Under the pieces are notes generated by a model. It was not told the DNA's origin. It ran no database searches and worked only from the letters and a program-made list of their open reading frames with translations. 64,000 nt of DNA, from NCBI GenBank assembly GCA_038002745.1, contig JBBODD010000001.1, positions 2,046,001-2,110,000 on the forward strand, in the 5' to 3' direction. Both the position numbers and the translations under genes were made by a program. Positions 1-10,025 of the stretch are shown here, piece after piece (within the stretch, counting starts at the first letter, position 1; every line of letters begins with the position of its first letter). This DNA comes from Bacillus sp. FSL H8-0547 (GTDB lineage Bacteria > Bacillota > Bacilli > Bacillales > Bacillaceae).

Positions 1-1358
<1,358 letters not shown>

Positions 1359-1381
1359 TTTTGGGACGCAGGAGGGTATAG

Positions 1382-1789
<408 letters not shown>

Positions 1790-1794
1790 GCATT

Positions 1795-1823
1795 AAACCC
1801 CCGGATTTCCCGGGGGTTTTTGT
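1795..1823 (+). terminator. Rho-independent terminator of the atp operon
   Basis: A 10-bp perfect stem (AAACCCCCGG / CCGGGGGTTT) with a 5-base loop is followed by a T run. It starts six bases after the atpC stop and separates the atp operon from the sugar-sensing genes. Confidence 0.93.
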
Positions 1824-1867
1824 TTTGGGCTGAAATCGAAGGTACACCCCGCCAGTTTTCCCGCCGG

Positions 1868-1980
1868 CTTGTTAGGTTGCATGGTTTGGCTTGTAAGAGC
1901 GTGAGTTTGGCTTGTTACATTGCCGTTTTGGCTTGTTAAACGACTGGTTTGGATTGTTAGCAGCCTGTTTTGGACTGTAA
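1868..1980 (-). repeat. 21-bp periodic array, reverse orientation (6 units)
   Basis: Six copies of a TTGGCTTGTTA-like core, which is the complement of the TAACAATCC/TAACAAGCC core found at 15.8, 32 and 40 kb. Core positions are 1868, 1890, 1911, 1932, 1953 and 1974, so intervals are 22, 21, 21, 21 and 21 bases. The bases between the cores differ in every unit. The array fills most of the 318-base gap between the atpC terminator and the promoter at 2049. No gene is seen in this gap. Confidence 0.85.
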
Positions 1981-2040
1981 CCGTTCAAAACATGACTGTT
2001 ATCAAAGCAGCAGCCCCATATTAGAGCATAACGCTAAAAA

Positions 2041-2076
2041 TAAAAGCGTTTACAATACTGCCCAATCCCTTATAAT
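2041..2076 (+). promoter_or_regulatory. SigA-type promoter with overlapping cre-like site
   Basis: TTTACA (2049-2054) and TATAAT (2071-2076) are separated by 16 bp. TAAAAGCGTTTACA at 2041-2054 matches the CcpA cre consensus TGWNANCGNTNWCA at every position except the second, and it covers the -35 box. Binding of CcpA there would block the promoter, so carbon catabolite repression of the sensor operon is inferred. The promoter lies downstream of an in-frame ATG at 1970, which supports the later start at 2108 for the next gene. Confidence 0.78.
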
Positions 2077-2107
2077 GAATGAAAAGTCCTATAAAAATGG
2101 TGATTTC

Positions 2108-3055
2108 ATGACACGTCGTATAAAACTGGTTCTGTTTGCTTTTATTCTTCTTTCTCTTTTTCCTCTCTATCAGCTTTTTCAAATCTATCAATCCAGTCAA
2201 TCGTTTTCTGCGCAGGCTGAAGCGGAGGAGTACCGGTACCGGCTTGTGCTGATTTCCCCTTATCTTGGCGATGCCTACTGGAATCAGGTGATCACAGGGG
2301 TAGAATCGGCCGCCGTTCAGGCTAAGGTCAGCCTCGACATTAAAGGGACCAATCTGCCTGATAATGAAGAGCTGCAAAAAGCGATGAATATGGCAATTTC
2401 CTCGCAGGTTGACGGCATATTGCTGCTCGGCATTGACGATGCTTCTTTTAAAGAGACGATCCAAAAGGCCACGGTACAGGGGATTCCGGTGGTGACAATC
2501 ATGGCGGACCTGCCTGACAGTCTCCGGAAATCCTACATCGGATCCAATCACTATGAGACCGGCCTCGAGCTTGGAAACTATTTAAAAAAGACTCTCACCG
2601 GCAGTGAAACGATCGGCATGATTAAAGGAAACATGGTGACATCTATAGAAAACGAGAGAATGAAAGGACTGACGGACAGCCTTAAGGGCTCCTCTATTAA
2701 ACTGGCTGAAACAAATAAACAGCATCCTGAGGACCAGACCAATGAGCTCCTTAATCAATATCCGTCCATGAAGGCGTTGATAGGGACGGGAGTGGATGAC
2801 GGGGACATCATCGTACGGACAATTGAAGCGAGATCGGCCCTTTCAGGGTTTAAGGTCTATACATTTGATAATACCCAGGAAACGATGAATCTTCTGCGGA
2901 GCGGAAAGATTGAAGGCACAATCAGCCACAGTCATGCCTTAATGGGTGAAAAAGGCGTCGAAACCATCGTGAAATGGCTTGAAAAGAAGGACTTGCCTCT
3001 GCCCGTCACGACTTACACGAAAACAGGCGTCATGACGGAGGGAACCAGGCCGTGA
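2108..3055 (+). CDS. Membrane-anchored periplasmic-binding-protein-like sugar sensor
   Basis: 315-residue protein with an uncleaved N-terminal membrane anchor (residues about 4-25, no lipobox Cys) followed by a sugar-binding fold of the Peripla_BP_4/RbsB type (LVLISPYLGDAYWNQVITGV, QVDGILLLGIDD, FKVYTFDNT). It forms a translationally coupled unit with the histidine kinase and response regulator that follow, so it probably presents the bound sugar to the kinase outside the membrane rather than feeding a transporter. This resembles the XylFII-LytS arrangement described in clostridia; the ligand here is inferred to be xylose from the nearby xylFGH-type genes. An in-frame ATG at 1970 is rejected because it lies upstream of the promoter. 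Confidence 0.82.
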   Translation: MTRRIKLVLFAFILLSLFPLYQLFQIYQSSQSFSAQAEAEEYRYRLVLISPYLGDAYWNQVITGVESAAVQAKVSLDIKGTNLPDNEELQKAMNMAISSQVDGILLLGIDDASFKETIQKATVQGIPVVTIMADLPDSLRKSYIGSNHYETGLELGNYLKKTLTGSETIGMIKGNMVTSIENERMKGLTDSLKGSSIKLAETNKQHPEDQTNELLNQYPSMKALIGTGVDDGDIIVRTIEARSALSGFKVYTFDNTQETMNLLRSGKIEGTISHSHALMGEKGVETIVKWLEKKDLPLPVTTYTKTGVMTEGTRP

Positions 3056-4482
3056 CGAGAATTCAGAGAAAAATCCTCACGATGTCGCTCATCATTATCA
3101 TGATCATGGGCGCCTTCTGGACAGCCATCAGCTATATTAATCAAAAATCCATTTATGAGTACAACAATATCCTTGAACGGTATCTGCTGCTGAATCATGT
3201 CTCAACGACGAGCCAGGCTGCGCTTGCAAAGCTCAGCCAGTATGTCAGCACCCCTTCTCCTGCCAATCAGGCAAGCTATGAAATGCACCGCAAAAGACTG
3301 AATGACTCCAAAAAGAAGCTGGATCTGCTTAAGAATCAGGCGAATGCGATTGCTTTGACAGATTATATATTCATGCTCGACAGCCAAATTGAAGCCATGG
3401 ATTTAACAATGATGATGCATAAGCTCGATAAGCGGCAGAACTCACAGGCTGCCTACGACGAAGCGCTGCAGATCTCTAAATTCATTGATGAAACGACGCT
3501 GCTGCTGTTTAAAAAAGAACTGACGAATCAGAAGCAGTTTTATGAATCGATGATTGAGGTCACAAACAGACTCAGGTCTCTCGGCCTCTGGATTCTCGGG
3601 ATCGTTCTGATCATCTCCATTGGATTTTCGTACTGGTTTTCAAAAGGCATCACCCGCTCGATCTATCTTTTAACTCAGGGAGCAAAAGAAGTGGCCGCGG
3701 GGAATTTTGATCATCCGATCAGGGTCAAAAGCAACGATGAAATTTCGTTTTTGGCCAAGACGTTTGACAGGATGCGTGAAAACATCAAAGAGCTGGTTGC
3801 CGAAATTCAGGAGAAAGCCAAGCTTGAAAAAGAAATCAAAGAGTATCAGCTGCTTTTAAAAGAAAGTGAGTTAAAGAGACTGCACAATCAGATCAATCCG
3901 CATTTTCTGTTCAATACGCTGAATACCCTGTCGAAAAAAGCGTATTTGGAGGATGCCCTTGAGACCAGCGACTTAATTTCGACAGTCGCAAACCTTTTGA
4001 GGTATAACCTTCGAAGTGTGGATGAAAATGTGTCACTCCGCGATGAGCTTGAGCTTGTGAAGGAATACTTGACGATTTTAAAAGCGCGGTTCTCATCCCG
4101 GATTTCCTATGATTTTAAGGTGGAAGAAGCGTGTCTGGACGTTGAAGTTCCGCCGTTTTTTCTGCAGCCGATTGTTGAGAACGCGTTTAAATACGGTGTG
4201 GAGCCGTTTGAAGAGGGCGGATACATCGGAATAAAGGTGTTTAGAGAGAACGGAGAGGTTGTTGTTTCCGTAGAGGACCATGGCCTTGGGATGACAGATA
4301 CTGTGAAAGAACAGGTGCTGTCAGAGCAGCAGACAGGGATCATTCAAAGCAAATCAACCGGAATAGGTCTGAGAAACGTTGTTCAGAGACTGCGCCTTTT
4401 TACAAACGAACGGGATGTGATGGACATTCAGTCATCAGCTGAGGGCACAGTCATCGCGGTCAAATTTCCTTCAGAGGGGTGA
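3052..4482 (+). CDS. YesM/LytS-type sensor histidine kinase
   Basis: 476-residue membrane kinase. Transmembrane segments lie near residues 8-28 and 176-196, enclosing a helical extracellular domain of about 145 residues. A HAMP domain (about 197-250) and a short coiled coil follow. The His_kinase domain has the phospho-acceptor motif NPHFLFNTLN with the His near residue 284. The ATPase has an N box around PIVENAFKYG and glycine boxes EDHGLGMTD and STGIGLRNV. The GTG start overlaps the TGA of the preceding sensor gene, and GGAGGGA lies upstream. Its partner is the response regulator directly downstream. The membrane-anchored binding protein probably contacts the extracellular domain. Confidence 0.93.
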   Translation: MTRIQRKILTMSLIIIMIMGAFWTAISYINQKSIYEYNNILERYLLLNHVSTTSQAALAKLSQYVSTPSPANQASYEMHRKRLNDSKKKLDLLKNQANAIALTDYIFMLDSQIEAMDLTMMMHKLDKRQNSQAAYDEALQISKFIDETTLLLFKKELTNQKQFYESMIEVTNRLRSLGLWILGIVLIISIGFSYWFSKGITRSIYLLTQGAKEVAAGNFDHPIRVKSNDEISFLAKTFDRMRENIKELVAEIQEKAKLEKEIKEYQLLLKESELKRLHNQINPHFLFNTLNTLSKKAYLEDALETSDLISTVANLLRYNLRSVDENVSLRDELELVKEYLTILKARFSSRISYDFKVEEACLDVEVPPFFLQPIVENAFKYGVEPFEEGGYIGIKVFRENGEVVVSVEDHGLGMTDTVKEQVLSEQQTGIIQSKSTGIGLRNVVQRLRLFTNERDVMDIQSSAEGTVIAVKFPSEG

Positions 4483-4487
4483 AAAAA

Positions 4488-6053
4488 ATGAAGCTTTTGA
4501 TCACGGAAGATGAAGAGATTGAAAGAATCGCGTTAAAGAAAATCATTGAAACAGAATTCAGGGACATTCAAATTGTCGGACTCGCGGAAAACGGCAGGAG
4601 AGCGATTGAACTTGCGGCAGAGCATAAGCCCGACATTCTGCTCATGGATATCAAAATGCCCGGGATCAACGGGCTTGAAGCGATCAAGGAAATCCAGAAA
4701 ATCGTGCCGGACGCCAAAATCCTGATTGTATCGTCCTACGATACGTTTGACTATGCCCAGCAGGCGCTGCGGCTCGGGGTAAAAGATTATCTGCTGAAGC
4801 CGAGCAAGCGGGAGGTCATTCTTTCCACGATTCAGAAGGTCATCGATGATATTAAAAAAGACAAGCTCGAATCTGAACGAAAGCAGCAGACAGAAGAACG
4901 CATGCAGAAAATGATCCCGATCGTAGAGGCGGACCTCGTCACACAGCTCTTATTTGATCATGTTCACGATGTTCATCTCCATGAGTGCATGGGCCTGCTG
5001 AATGTTGACCAGAAGCAGCCTTCCTATGTGGTTCTGATCCACTTTCCCCAGGATACGCTTACCGGACGGCTCGAGCAAATGTACGGAGAGCTGAAACGGA
5101 CCATCCAGCTGCATACAAAAGGCTGGGTAGGGCCGATGTCCGGCCTGCAGGTGCCGATTATTGTGTTTGCAGAAGGAGAGATTCACCAGTACCGCCGGAA
5201 CGCGGTATCGCTCGTGCAAAAAATTCTGCATAATCTAAGCGGTGTATTTTCTGCATCAGCAGCGATTGGAATCGGCAAGGCATACCCGGCGCTCGAGCAA
5301 ATCAGACAGTCGTACTACGAAGCGCTCCGTGCCTCTATATCAGCAGGTTCTAAAGCAAGATACAGCTTTTACAGCGATATCATTTCCAATGAAAAAATCA
5401 AAGACAGAGACATGCACCACATTGAAGAGCTGATTCTTGAGGAATTGCGGATCGGTGAGTGGGAAGGAGTTCGCAGTCATTTTCAGGCAATGACCGCTTA
5501 TTTTGAGAAATTTCAGCATCCGCTTGCTGAAGCAGAGCAAAAAGTCTATGACACTATGACATTAATGATCCGCTACTTGGATGAAATGGGCTTTGTGATC
5601 AGAAAACCAGTTTTTTCATTCAGCGCAGCATCCTATCTGCAAATGAAAACAGAAGTGAATTTTATCCTGGAAGATGTCATGAGCCAATACAAGCGGGTGA
5701 CTGAAAATCTTCAGGAGGATATCCCGAACCGCATGAAGCAGCATATCAGGAAAAACTGCCACACCGATTTGTCGCTTGAGGCAATGGCAAAGGAATTTAA
5801 CCTCTCTCCTCAGTACGTTAGCAAAATTTTCAAAGAAGAGCTCGGCATCAGCTACATCGATTATTTGACAAAATGCCGGATTGATAAAGCAAAAAAGTTA
5901 ATGGAAAAAGGCTCCCGCAGCTTAAAGGAAATTGCTTTTGAGGTAGGCTATAACGACCCGAACTACTTCAGCCGTGTCTTTAAAAAAGTATGCAAAAAGT
6001 CTCCCAGCCAGTATAAGGATTCGCTGGTCTCCATCGGACAAAAAGATAAGTAA
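4488..6053 (+). CDS. YesN-type response regulator with AraC DNA-binding domain
   Basis: 521-residue regulator. The N-terminal receiver domain carries the acidic pair EDEE, the phospho-acceptor Asp54 in LLMDIKMPG and the Lys in LLKPSKR. A long middle linker of about 280 residues follows. The C-terminal AraC/XylS domain has two helix-turn-helix motifs (LSLEAMAKEFNLSPQYVSK and SLKEIAFEVGYNDPNYFSR). The ATG at 4488 is preferred over the GTG at 4479 because the AGAGGGG ribosome binding site lies directly at 4479. It is the output of the three-gene sensor unit and most likely activates the xylFGH-type genes; its binding site is not identified. Confidence 0.92.
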   Translation: MKLLITEDEEIERIALKKIIETEFRDIQIVGLAENGRRAIELAAEHKPDILLMDIKMPGINGLEAIKEIQKIVPDAKILIVSSYDTFDYAQQALRLGVKDYLLKPSKREVILSTIQKVIDDIKKDKLESERKQQTEERMQKMIPIVEADLVTQLLFDHVHDVHLHECMGLLNVDQKQPSYVVLIHFPQDTLTGRLEQMYGELKRTIQLHTKGWVGPMSGLQVPIIVFAEGEIHQYRRNAVSLVQKILHNLSGVFSASAAIGIGKAYPALEQIRQSYYEALRASISAGSKARYSFYSDIISNEKIKDRDMHHIEELILEELRIGEWEGVRSHFQAMTAYFEKFQHPLAEAEQKVYDTMTLMIRYLDEMGFVIRKPVFSFSAASYLQMKTEVNFILEDVMSQYKRVTENLQEDIPNRMKQHIRKNCHTDLSLEAMAKEFNLSPQYVSKIFKEELGISYIDYLTKCRIDKAKKLMEKGSRSLKEIAFEVGYNDPNYFSRVFKKVCKKSPSQYKDSLVSIGQKDK

Positions 6054-6055
6054 TT

Positions 6056-6091
6056 GGGAGTTTCTTCTTAACGAAACTCCCTTCTTTTTTG
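6056..6091 (+). terminator. Terminator after the sensor operon
   Basis: Perfect 9-bp stem GGGAGTTTC / GAAACTCCC with an 8-base loop and a T-rich tail, starting just after the response regulator stop codon. Confidence 0.9.
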
Positions 6092-6138
6092 TTACACTGA
6101 AAAGAGCAATTCTTATAAATGGAATGGGAGTTAATCGA

Positions 6139-6804
6139 GTGAAAAATTTTATTATGGCCGCTTTTGGTCTCCTCATAATAGGAAGCATTGTTTTTATTTT
6201 TGGAATGAGCATGCAGCCGGAAAAAGCAGAGCCAGAAAAACAAGAAGCTTCTCAGAAAACAGAAGAGCCATTCGCAAATGCGAAAGAGTATTTAGAAGAT
6301 CCAGATAGCTATATGAATGAGCTTGATGAAAAATACAAGCCTGAGCTTGAAGATGATCATCATGCAGAAGAGAAGCCGGATGATTATTACCAGAATCAAA
6401 AAAATGAACTATTGAAGATGGATACAATCATACTTACAAATGAAAATTACACGTCCGTCCTGGATGTTCTGGACCGTTTTCCGAGGGAATTTGAGGGGAA
6501 ACAGATTGAACTGACTGGATTTGTCCACCGCGAAAAAGATTTTAAACCTACACAGTTTGTCGTTGCAAGAAGCGGTGATCCGTGCTGCACGGATGAGCAT
6601 GACGGGTTATACGGTCTCTTTTCCGCGACAGAAAAAGCAAAGGATTTTAAAGACCGGGAGTGGGTCAGTGTCTCGGGCGAGCTGCAGACAACAGAGTATT
6701 CATCTACTGAGATTCCCTATCTGCAAATTAAGAAAATCTCAAAGATAGATCCTCCTTCACAGCCATATGTTTATAAGGAAAAAGAAGAGGGTCATTCTCA
6801 TTGA
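6139..6804 (+). CDS. Membrane-anchored protein with a YcgQ (DUF1980)-like C-terminal domain
   Basis: 221-residue protein starting at GTG, with TGGGAG eight bases upstream. Residues about 2-24 form a membrane anchor, followed by a charged Glu/Lys linker. From about residue 95 it resembles the C-terminal domain of the YcgQ/TIGR03943 family: IELTGFVHREKDF, FVVARSGDPCC and a two-cysteine motif, then LQTTEY and PYLQIKKI. That domain usually comes with a partner permease (YcgR, DUF318), which is not seen nearby. The function is unknown; the paired Cys and many acidic and His residues (DDHHAEE, EEGHSH) suggest, but do not prove, metal binding. Terminators flank it on both sides, so it is a single-gene unit. 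Confidence 0.7.
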   Translation: MKNFIMAAFGLLIIGSIVFIFGMSMQPEKAEPEKQEASQKTEEPFANAKEYLEDPDSYMNELDEKYKPELEDDHHAEEKPDDYYQNQKNELLKMDTIILTNENYTSVLDVLDRFPREFEGKQIELTGFVHREKDFKPTQFVVARSGDPCCTDEHDGLYGLFSATEKAKDFKDREWVSVSGELQTTEYSSTEIPYLQIKKISKIDPPSQPYVYKEKEEGHSH

Positions 6805-6814
6805 CTGGCCTATT

Positions 6815-6860
6815 AAAAAGACTGTACCGCTAATGAACAATTGGAGGTACAGTCTTTTTA
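6815..6860 (+). terminator. Terminator after the DUF1980-like gene
   Basis: 14-bp perfect stem (AAAAAGACTGTACC at 6815-6828 with GGTACAGTCTTTTT at 6846-6859), U-rich on the downstream arm. The A run on the other side would let it work in both directions. Confidence 0.9.
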
Positions 6861-6868
6861 GGGAAAAA

Positions 6869-6949
6869 AGAAAGCGGTTTCTAAAATGTAGAAAATAATG
6901 CTAGATATCTTAAAAAAGTACAGAAATCATATAAAATAAACCGCTTACA
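6869..6949 (+). promoter_or_regulatory. Two cre-like sites upstream of xylF
   Basis: AGAAAGCGGTTTCT (6869-6882) and ATAAACCGCTTACA (6936-6949) each match the cre consensus TGWNANCGNTNWCA at 12 of 14 positions. They lie in the 142-base leader before xylF. Two sites in this position fit CcpA repression of a xylose transporter. I could not place a convincing SigA promoter, which would fit a promoter that needs the AraC-type activator. Confidence 0.55.
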
Positions 6950-7001
6950 AAGGTGATAAAGTTAGTCTTGTAAGATTGATATTCCAAGGGGGAATGGGGA
7001 A

Positions 7002-8045
7002 ATGAAGAAAGGGTTAATACTGCTTATGCTGATGATGTTTGTGTTTGGTCTTACTGCCTGTGTCAGCTCGGGCTCAGAGCCGACAAAAGGGGACGGCGAA
7101 AAGGCTGGCAAAGATGATGAGCTTGTCATCGGATTCTCAATGGACACGCTTGAAGAAGAGCGCTGGCAGCGCGACCGTGATCTGTTTGTTGCAAAAGCCG
7201 AGGAGCTTGGCGCAAAAGTTAATGTACAGGCAGCAAACGGGGACGATGCAAAGCAGATTGCACAGGCTGAAAACCTGATCAGCCAGGGTGTGGACATTCT
7301 GGTTGTCGTGCCTCACAACGCGGAGGTTGCCGCGTCAATCGTCGAAATGGCTCACCAGGAAGACGTTAAAGTCATCTCATACGACCGTCTGATTAAAAAT
7401 TCGGATGTGGATCTCTATGTATCCTTTGACAATGAACGTGTAGGAGAAATGCAGGCAACAGCCATCACTGAGCTTGTACCTAAAGGAAACTATGTGCTGA
7501 TTGAAGGCGCGGATACTGACAACAATGCCCATCTTTTCAAAAAGGGACAAATGAACGTGCTTCAGCCTCTGATTGACAGCGGCGACATTAAAATCGTCTA
7601 CGACCAGTGGACAGAAGAGTGGGATCCGGCAAATGCCCTTGCCAATATGGAAAATGCTCTGACAGCGAACAACAACAAAGTCGATGCTGTTGTAGCAGCA
7701 AATGACGGCACTGCCGGCGGTGTCATTCAGGCGCTTGCCGCTCAGGGACTTGCAGGAAAAGTACCTGTTTCAGGACAGGATGCCGAGCTTGCGGCTGCAC
7801 AGCGGATCGTAGAAGGCACACAGACGATGACGGTTTACAAGCCAATCACCCTGATCGCAGAAACAGTTGCCGACCTTGCAGTGAAAATGGCCAATGGCGA
7901 AGAAGTTGAAACAAACGGCAAAGTCAATAACGGCAAAATCGATGTCCCATCACTTCTGCTTGATCCGGTAGCGGTAAATAAAGACAACATCGATGACACC
8001 ATCATTAAAGACGGGTTCCATAAGAAAGAGGATGTGTATAAGTAA
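7002..8045 (+). CDS. xylF: D-xylose-type ABC transporter substrate-binding lipoprotein
   Basis: 347-residue binding protein held outside the membrane by a lipid. The signal peptide ends in the lipobox LTAC, giving a modified Cys20. The mature protein starts with a short Gly/Lys/Glu linker and then the XylF-like sequence GFSMDTLEEERWQRDRDLF, followed by VVVPHNAEVAASIV, YDRLI and VAANDGTAGGVIQAL. These match the D-xylose-binding branch of the RbsB family better than the ribose or galactose branches. AAGGGGG precedes the ATG. A 456-base gap with a repeat array and a terminator separates it from xylG, which should give more binding protein than ATPase and permease. Confidence 0.9.
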   Translation: MKKGLILLMLMMFVFGLTACVSSGSEPTKGDGEKAGKDDELVIGFSMDTLEEERWQRDRDLFVAKAEELGAKVNVQAANGDDAKQIAQAENLISQGVDILVVVPHNAEVAASIVEMAHQEDVKVISYDRLIKNSDVDLYVSFDNERVGEMQATAITELVPKGNYVLIEGADTDNNAHLFKKGQMNVLQPLIDSGDIKIVYDQWTEEWDPANALANMENALTANNNKVDAVVAANDGTAGGVIQALAAQGLAGKVPVSGQDAELAAAQRIVEGTQTMTVYKPITLIAETVADLAVKMANGEEVETNGKVNNGKIDVPSLLLDPVAVNKDNIDDTIIKDGFHKKEDVYK

Positions 8046-8100
8046 AACCCTGGGTCATTTGTGCAAATGATGACCGGTCGGGTGGAAATGGGATAGAAAG

Positions 8101-8395
8101 GCTGACGGAGTGCCGCCACAAATCCTATCGGTGGGTATGCAAAAGTGGCACCACTCAGGCAGGTGGCGCCACAAATCGTGTACGTGAGTATGCAAAATTG
8201 GCATTACTCAGGCGAGTGCCGCCACAAATCCAGTCAGTGGGTGTGTAAAAGTAGTACCACTCGGGCGAGTGCCGCCACAAACCAGTCAGTGGGTATGCAA
8301 AAGTAGCACCACTTAGGCGAATGCCACCAAAAATCCAATTGGTGAGTACGCAAAAGTGCCCCTACTCAGGCGGATGCCGGCGCTCAGCACACCCG
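8101..8395 (+). repeat. 53-bp tandem repeat array between xylF and xylG
   Basis: About six imperfect copies of a 53-bp unit containing GCCGCCACAAATC, a GGTGGGTATGCAAAAGT part and CACTCAGGCGAGT. The GCCACA element recurs at 8115, 8168, 8221, 8274, 8323 and about 8376, with intervals of 53 except one of 49, where a few bases are missing. Copies differ at many positions, so this is not a recent expansion. No gene is present. The array is transcribed if xylF reads through to xylG. Function unknown. Confidence 0.85.
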
Positions 8396-8433
8396 GCTCA
8401 AGCATGAAACTTTTAAAGCTTTACCATACATTG

Positions 8434-8469
8434 AAAAATGCGGAATTCTCGATAATTCCGCATTTTTTT
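8434..8469 (+). terminator. Internal terminator between xylF and xylG
   Basis: Perfect 14-bp stem (AAAAATGCGGAATT with AATTCCGCATTTTT), 6-base loop and a run of T. It ends only about 33 bases before the xylG start, so xylGH expression depends on partial readthrough or on a promoter I could not identify. Confidence 0.9.
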
Positions 8470-8501
8470 CTAGACATTTTAATGAATTGGAGGGGGAAGT
8501 C

Positions 8502-10025
8502 GTGTCATCTGTTCTTGAAATGACGAGTATTACGAAAGAATTTCCAGGCGTGAAGGCTCTTGATGATGTCACGTTTCAAGTGGAAAAAGGCGAAATCCAT
8601 GCACTCTGCGGAGAGAACGGGGCCGGGAAATCCACGCTTATGAAGGTGCTGAGCGGGCTGTATCCTTCAGGCTCTTATTCAGGTGAGATAACGGTGGACG
8701 GAGAAGTGCAGTCTTTTAAAACGATTAAGGATGCTGAAAAAGCGGGCATCTCCATCATCTATCAGGAGCTCGCTCTTGTCCGGCAAATGACGGTGGCAGA
8801 AAATCTCATTCTCGGCAATGAGCCGGCAACCTTCGGCATTATTGATCAAAATAAGATGATTCAAATGTGTGAGAAATGGCTTGCTGAGGTCGGCCTGAAA
8901 GGCGTAAGCCCAGATACGATTACGGGAACACTCGGCATCGGCCAGCAGCAGCTTGTCGAAATTGCAAAGGCTCTTTCAAAAAAGGCCAAAATCCTGATTT
9001 TAGATGAACCGACTGCTGCTCTGACTGAACAGGAAGTCAAGATTCTGCTTGCGATTTTAAAAGAATTCAGGGAGCGGGGCGTCACCTGCATCTACATCTC
9101 CCACAAGCTCGGAGAAGTGTTTGATATTGCCGATACGATCACGGTTCTCCGCGACGGAAAAACGGTCACTTCCCAAAAAGCGGCCGATCTCACGGAGGAT
9201 AAAGTCATCGCATACATGGTGGGGCGCGAGATCAAAGACCGCTATCCCCGAATGGCCGCAAATCCGAAAGAGACCATTCTGAAGGTTGAGGACTATACGG
9301 TTTATCATCCTGATATGCCTGGAAAAAAAGTTATAGATTCTGTCTCATTTCAAGTGAAAAAAGGTGAAATCCTTGGAATTGCAGGGCTGATGGGTTCAGG
9401 AAGAACGGAGCTTGTGATGAGCCTGTTCGGCGCTTACGCAGGCTATTCAAAAGGCAATGTGGAAATCAACGGAAAGAATGCGAAAAACAAATCCGTCAAG
9501 CAGGCAATCGAAAACGGACTGGCGCTCGTATCGGAGGACCGGAAAAAATTCGGCCTTGTCCTGAACATGGATATCCAGAACAACGTGACGCTTCCGAGCC
9601 TGAGGCGCGTCTCATCCCTCGGCATCATCAACCAGAATGAAGAAATCCGCAGCGGGAATCAGTATTTAAAACAGCTGAGAATAAAAGCGCCATCTGTTGA
9701 AACAGTCACCGGCACACTGAGCGGGGGGAACCAGCAGAAGGTTGTCATCGGAAAATGGCTGATGACGAAACCTAAAATTTTGATCCTTGATGAACCAACG
9801 AGGGGAATTGACGTTGGAGCGAAGCTTGAAATCTATCACATTATGAATGAGCTCGTAAACGAGGGAGTGGCCATCATCATGATTTCGTCTGAGCTGCCTG
9901 AAGTACTTGGCATGAGCCACAGAATTCTGGTGATGTCAGAAGGGAAATTCACAGGTGAATTCCATGCAGAAAATGCTACCCAGGAAAACATTATGAGAGC
10001 AGCGACAGGAGGACTTGCAGGATGA
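8502..10025 (+). CDS. xylG: Xylose-type ABC transporter ATP-binding protein (two ATPase domains)
   Basis: 507-residue cytoplasmic ATPase of the XylG/RbsA/MglA class with two nucleotide-binding domains. The first has Walker A GENGAGKST, signature LGIGQQQ and Walker B ILILDEPT. The second has a degenerate Walker A (GLMGSGRTE), signature LSGGNQQK and Walker B ILILDEPT, as is usual for this class. The GTG at 8502 is chosen because the TTG at 8487 lies inside the GGAGGGGG ribosome binding site. The gene overlaps xylH by four bases (ATGA). It powers sugar uptake together with XylF and XylH. Confidence 0.93.
   Translation: MSSVLEMTSITKEFPGVKALDDVTFQVEKGEIHALCGENGAGKSTLMKVLSGLYPSGSYSGEITVDGEVQSFKTIKDAEKAGISIIYQELALVRQMTVAENLILGNEPATFGIIDQNKMIQMCEKWLAEVGLKGVSPDTITGTLGIGQQQLVEIAKALSKKAKILILDEPTAALTEQEVKILLAILKEFRERGVTCIYISHKLGEVFDIADTITVLRDGKTVTSQKAADLTEDKVIAYMVGREIKDRYPRMAANPKETILKVEDYTVYHPDMPGKKVIDSVSFQVKKGEILGIAGLMGSGRTELVMSLFGAYAGYSKGNVEINGKNAKNKSVKQAIENGLALVSEDRKKFGLVLNMDIQNNVTLPSLRRVSSLGIINQNEEIRSGNQYLKQLRIKAPSVETVTGTLSGGNQQKVVIGKWLMTKPKILILDEPTRGIDVGAKLEIYHIMNELVNEGVAIIMISSELPEVLGMSHRILVMSEGKFTGEFHAENATQENIMRAATGGLAG

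Noticed and set aside
1970-2107. N-terminal extension of the sugar sensor gene
   Set aside because: It covers part of the repeat array and the promoter; the SigA promoter at 2049-2076 would start the RNA after it.
8487-8501. TTG start for xylG
   Set aside because: The TTG lies at the GGAGGGGG ribosome binding site of the GTG at 8502.
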